From Octadecabacter sp. (GTDB lineage: Bacteria > Pseudomonadota > Alphaproteobacteria > Rhodobacterales > Rhodobacteraceae): DNA of 6,216 nt. Below, piece after piece: positions 5,437-6,216 of the stretch; positions within the stretch are counted from its first letter, which is position 1; each line of letters opens with the position of its first letter. The notes under the pieces were generated by a model. The model made no database searches, was not told the origin of the DNA, and saw only the letters and a program-made list of their open reading frames with translations. Made by a program: the position numbers and the translations under genes. The stretch covers positions 213 through 6,428 of the forward strand of contig DQCL01000088.1 of the NCBI GenBank assembly GCA_003533975.1. The letters are read 5' to 3'.

Positions 5437-5828
5437 CGTAACCGCATAGCGCGTTTGATGTCTTCGAGGGCTTCGCGCCAGCGACCTCTCAGGCTTGTTA
5501 CAGTGGCATTCAAAGGCTCCGTTAGCGGTTCCATCTGTTCTGTGCCGCCAATCTTATAAAGCTTGCGGGAAATGCATTGTTCCGCTGTTGGAAGCTCATC
5601 CAATTCCAGACGTGCCGGCCCAATCGCGGCAATTGCAAGTCGGGGGGCTTCAATGCTTTCAACCGGATGCACGTTCATTTTGCGATTAAATCCGAACCTC
5701 CGTGCAGCGAGGCGCACATTGTTGGCCATATCTGCAACATCATTCACCATGTCACGCGCCTTGCGGGCGCGTTGCGTCCAGAAATACGCGGCGCCAATGG
5801 TCCCAAGAAGTACAATTATGAACGGCAT
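5433..5828 (-). CDS. Uncharacterised membrane-anchored small protein
   Basis: The 131-residue product has a single N-terminal hydrophobic segment (residues 2-17, PFIIVLLGTIGAAYFW) followed by basic QRARKAR, so it is likely anchored with its body in the cytoplasm. The body is mostly helical and charged. The stretch SIEAPRLAIAAIGPARLELDELPTAEQ (58-84) recalls the first helices of TerB-like proteins, but the acidic metal-binding motif of that family is not clear, so I leave it unnamed. A single Cys is at 85. AGGGA lies seven bases before the ATG. It starts 50 bases after the pepN stop on the same strand and is coupled to the next gene through an ATGA overlap, so the three may be co-transcribed. 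No promoter was seen in the 50-base gap. Confidence 0.75.
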   Translation of the reverse strand: MPFIIVLLGTIGAAYFWTQRARKARDMVNDVADMANNVRLAARRFGFNRKMNVHPVESIEAPRLAIAAIGPARLELDELPTAEQCISRKLYKIGGTEQMEPLTEPLNATVTSLRGRWREALEDIKRAMRLR

Positions 5829-5878
5829 GAACTGATCCCTAGCATGGCTTTTCTAACCGATAGTGTTGTTCAACATCT

Positions 5879-6216
5879 TCAGGAAGTCTGGTTTCCCAGC
5901 ATGCGCCCAACCATTTCGCCAGTGTCACGCGAAAGCCCCGACGTCGCGCCAAGTGTCTCGAGTGCTGCACGCATCTTTGCCTGCCGATCCGCGCCGTAAC
6001 GCGGCCATGTCTCGAAGGCCGCTATCATGCGCGCGGTGGTTTGTGGGTTGATCGCATCCAGCTTAACCAGCCAGTCCCCAAGAAGGGTGTAAGACGCGCC
6101 GGACGCCTCATGAAATCCTGCCGAGTTGCCCGCAAGTGCGCCAAAGACGGCGCGGAAGCGGTTTGGGTTTTTCATATTGAAATCAGATTGCTGCGTGAGC
6201 GCTTTGGCAATTTCGG
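5879..6216 (-). CDS. pepN: Aminopeptidase N (M1 family), C-terminal part, cut by the window edge
   Basis: Only the last 112 codons are present; the reading frame is open to the right edge and the gene starts outside the window. The text matches the C-terminal helical (DUF3458-type) domain of PepN: TQQSDFNMKNPNRFRAVFGA, then the GNSAGFHEASGASY block, NPQTTARMIAAFETWPRY and the closing GLSRDTGEMVGRML. PepN is a zinc metallopeptidase that removes N-terminal residues from peptides in the cytoplasm; its catalytic HExxH and GxMEN motifs lie outside the window. The apparent ATG at 6175 is an internal Met (FNMKNPNRFR) and not the start. It heads the leftward cluster with the two small membrane genes. 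Confidence 0.93.
   Translation of the reverse strand, partial: EIAKALTQQSDFNMKNPNRFRAVFGALAGNSAGFHEASGASYTLLGDWLVKLDAINPQTTARMIAAFETWPRYGADRQAKMRAALETLGATSGLSRDTGEMVGRMLGNQTS

Noticed and set aside
5577..5999. Plus-strand open frame of 140 codons across the unknown gene and the pepN end
   Set aside because: It crosses two well-supported minus-strand genes and their gap, and its translation is Arg/Pro/Ser-rich with no recognisable domain.
1..6216. Defence system, mobile element, CRISPR array, biosynthetic cluster or riboswitch
   Set aside because: No transposase, integrase, nuclease, toxin, repeat array or conserved aptamer was seen. The genes are ordinary for a Rhodobacterales chromosome.

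Overview
The window looks like chromosomal DNA from an alphaproteobacterium of the order Rhodobacterales (Roseobacter-type). The basis is the protein sequences: the GatB N-terminus, the BolA and J-domain proteins and the PepN C-terminus all read like members of that group. Base composition is moderately GC-rich, Leu TTA/CTA and Ser TCA codons are scarce, and genes are tightly packed. Genus cannot be fixed from sequence reading alone. No rRNA, tRNA, CRISPR array, insertion sequence, phage gene or defence gene was seen.

Layout, left to right. Bases 1-206 hold no convincing gene, only a G-rich stretch and a clean inverted repeat. A four-helix membrane protein of unknown role (207-740, +) runs tail to tail into a J-domain protein (737-1369, -), their stop codons overlapping. 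The J-domain gene is divergent from a bolA-family gene (1444-1698, +) across 74 bp. A hairpin at 1742-1763 separates bolA from a convergent DUF4177-type gene (1768-2241, -). Upstream of that gene lie its likely sigma-70 promoter and a structured stretch (2317-2418) that forms the 3' end of gatB (2431-3942, -). A 211-bp divergent spacer leads to a secreted lytic-transglycosylase-like protein (4154-5020, +), which again runs tail to tail into a leftward cluster: two small uncharacterised membrane proteins with an ATGA overlap (5017-5436 and 5433-5828) behind the 3' end of pepN (5879 to the right edge).

How the genes fit together. GatB is one subunit of the tRNA-dependent amidotransferase that makes Gln-tRNA(Gln) and/or Asn-tRNA(Asn); its partners GatA and GatC are not in the window. 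BolA and the J-domain protein are plausibly linked to iron-sulfur cluster and protein homeostasis. The transglycosylase acts on periplasmic peptidoglycan and PepN on cytoplasmic peptides. This is a compact housekeeping neighbourhood, and nothing in it demands a new multi-gene system. The parts most worth a second look are the composite hairpin element after gatB, the uncharacterised membrane pair behind pepN, the J-domain protein with a possible Cys/His metal site, and the short internal duplication in the transglycosylase-like protein.
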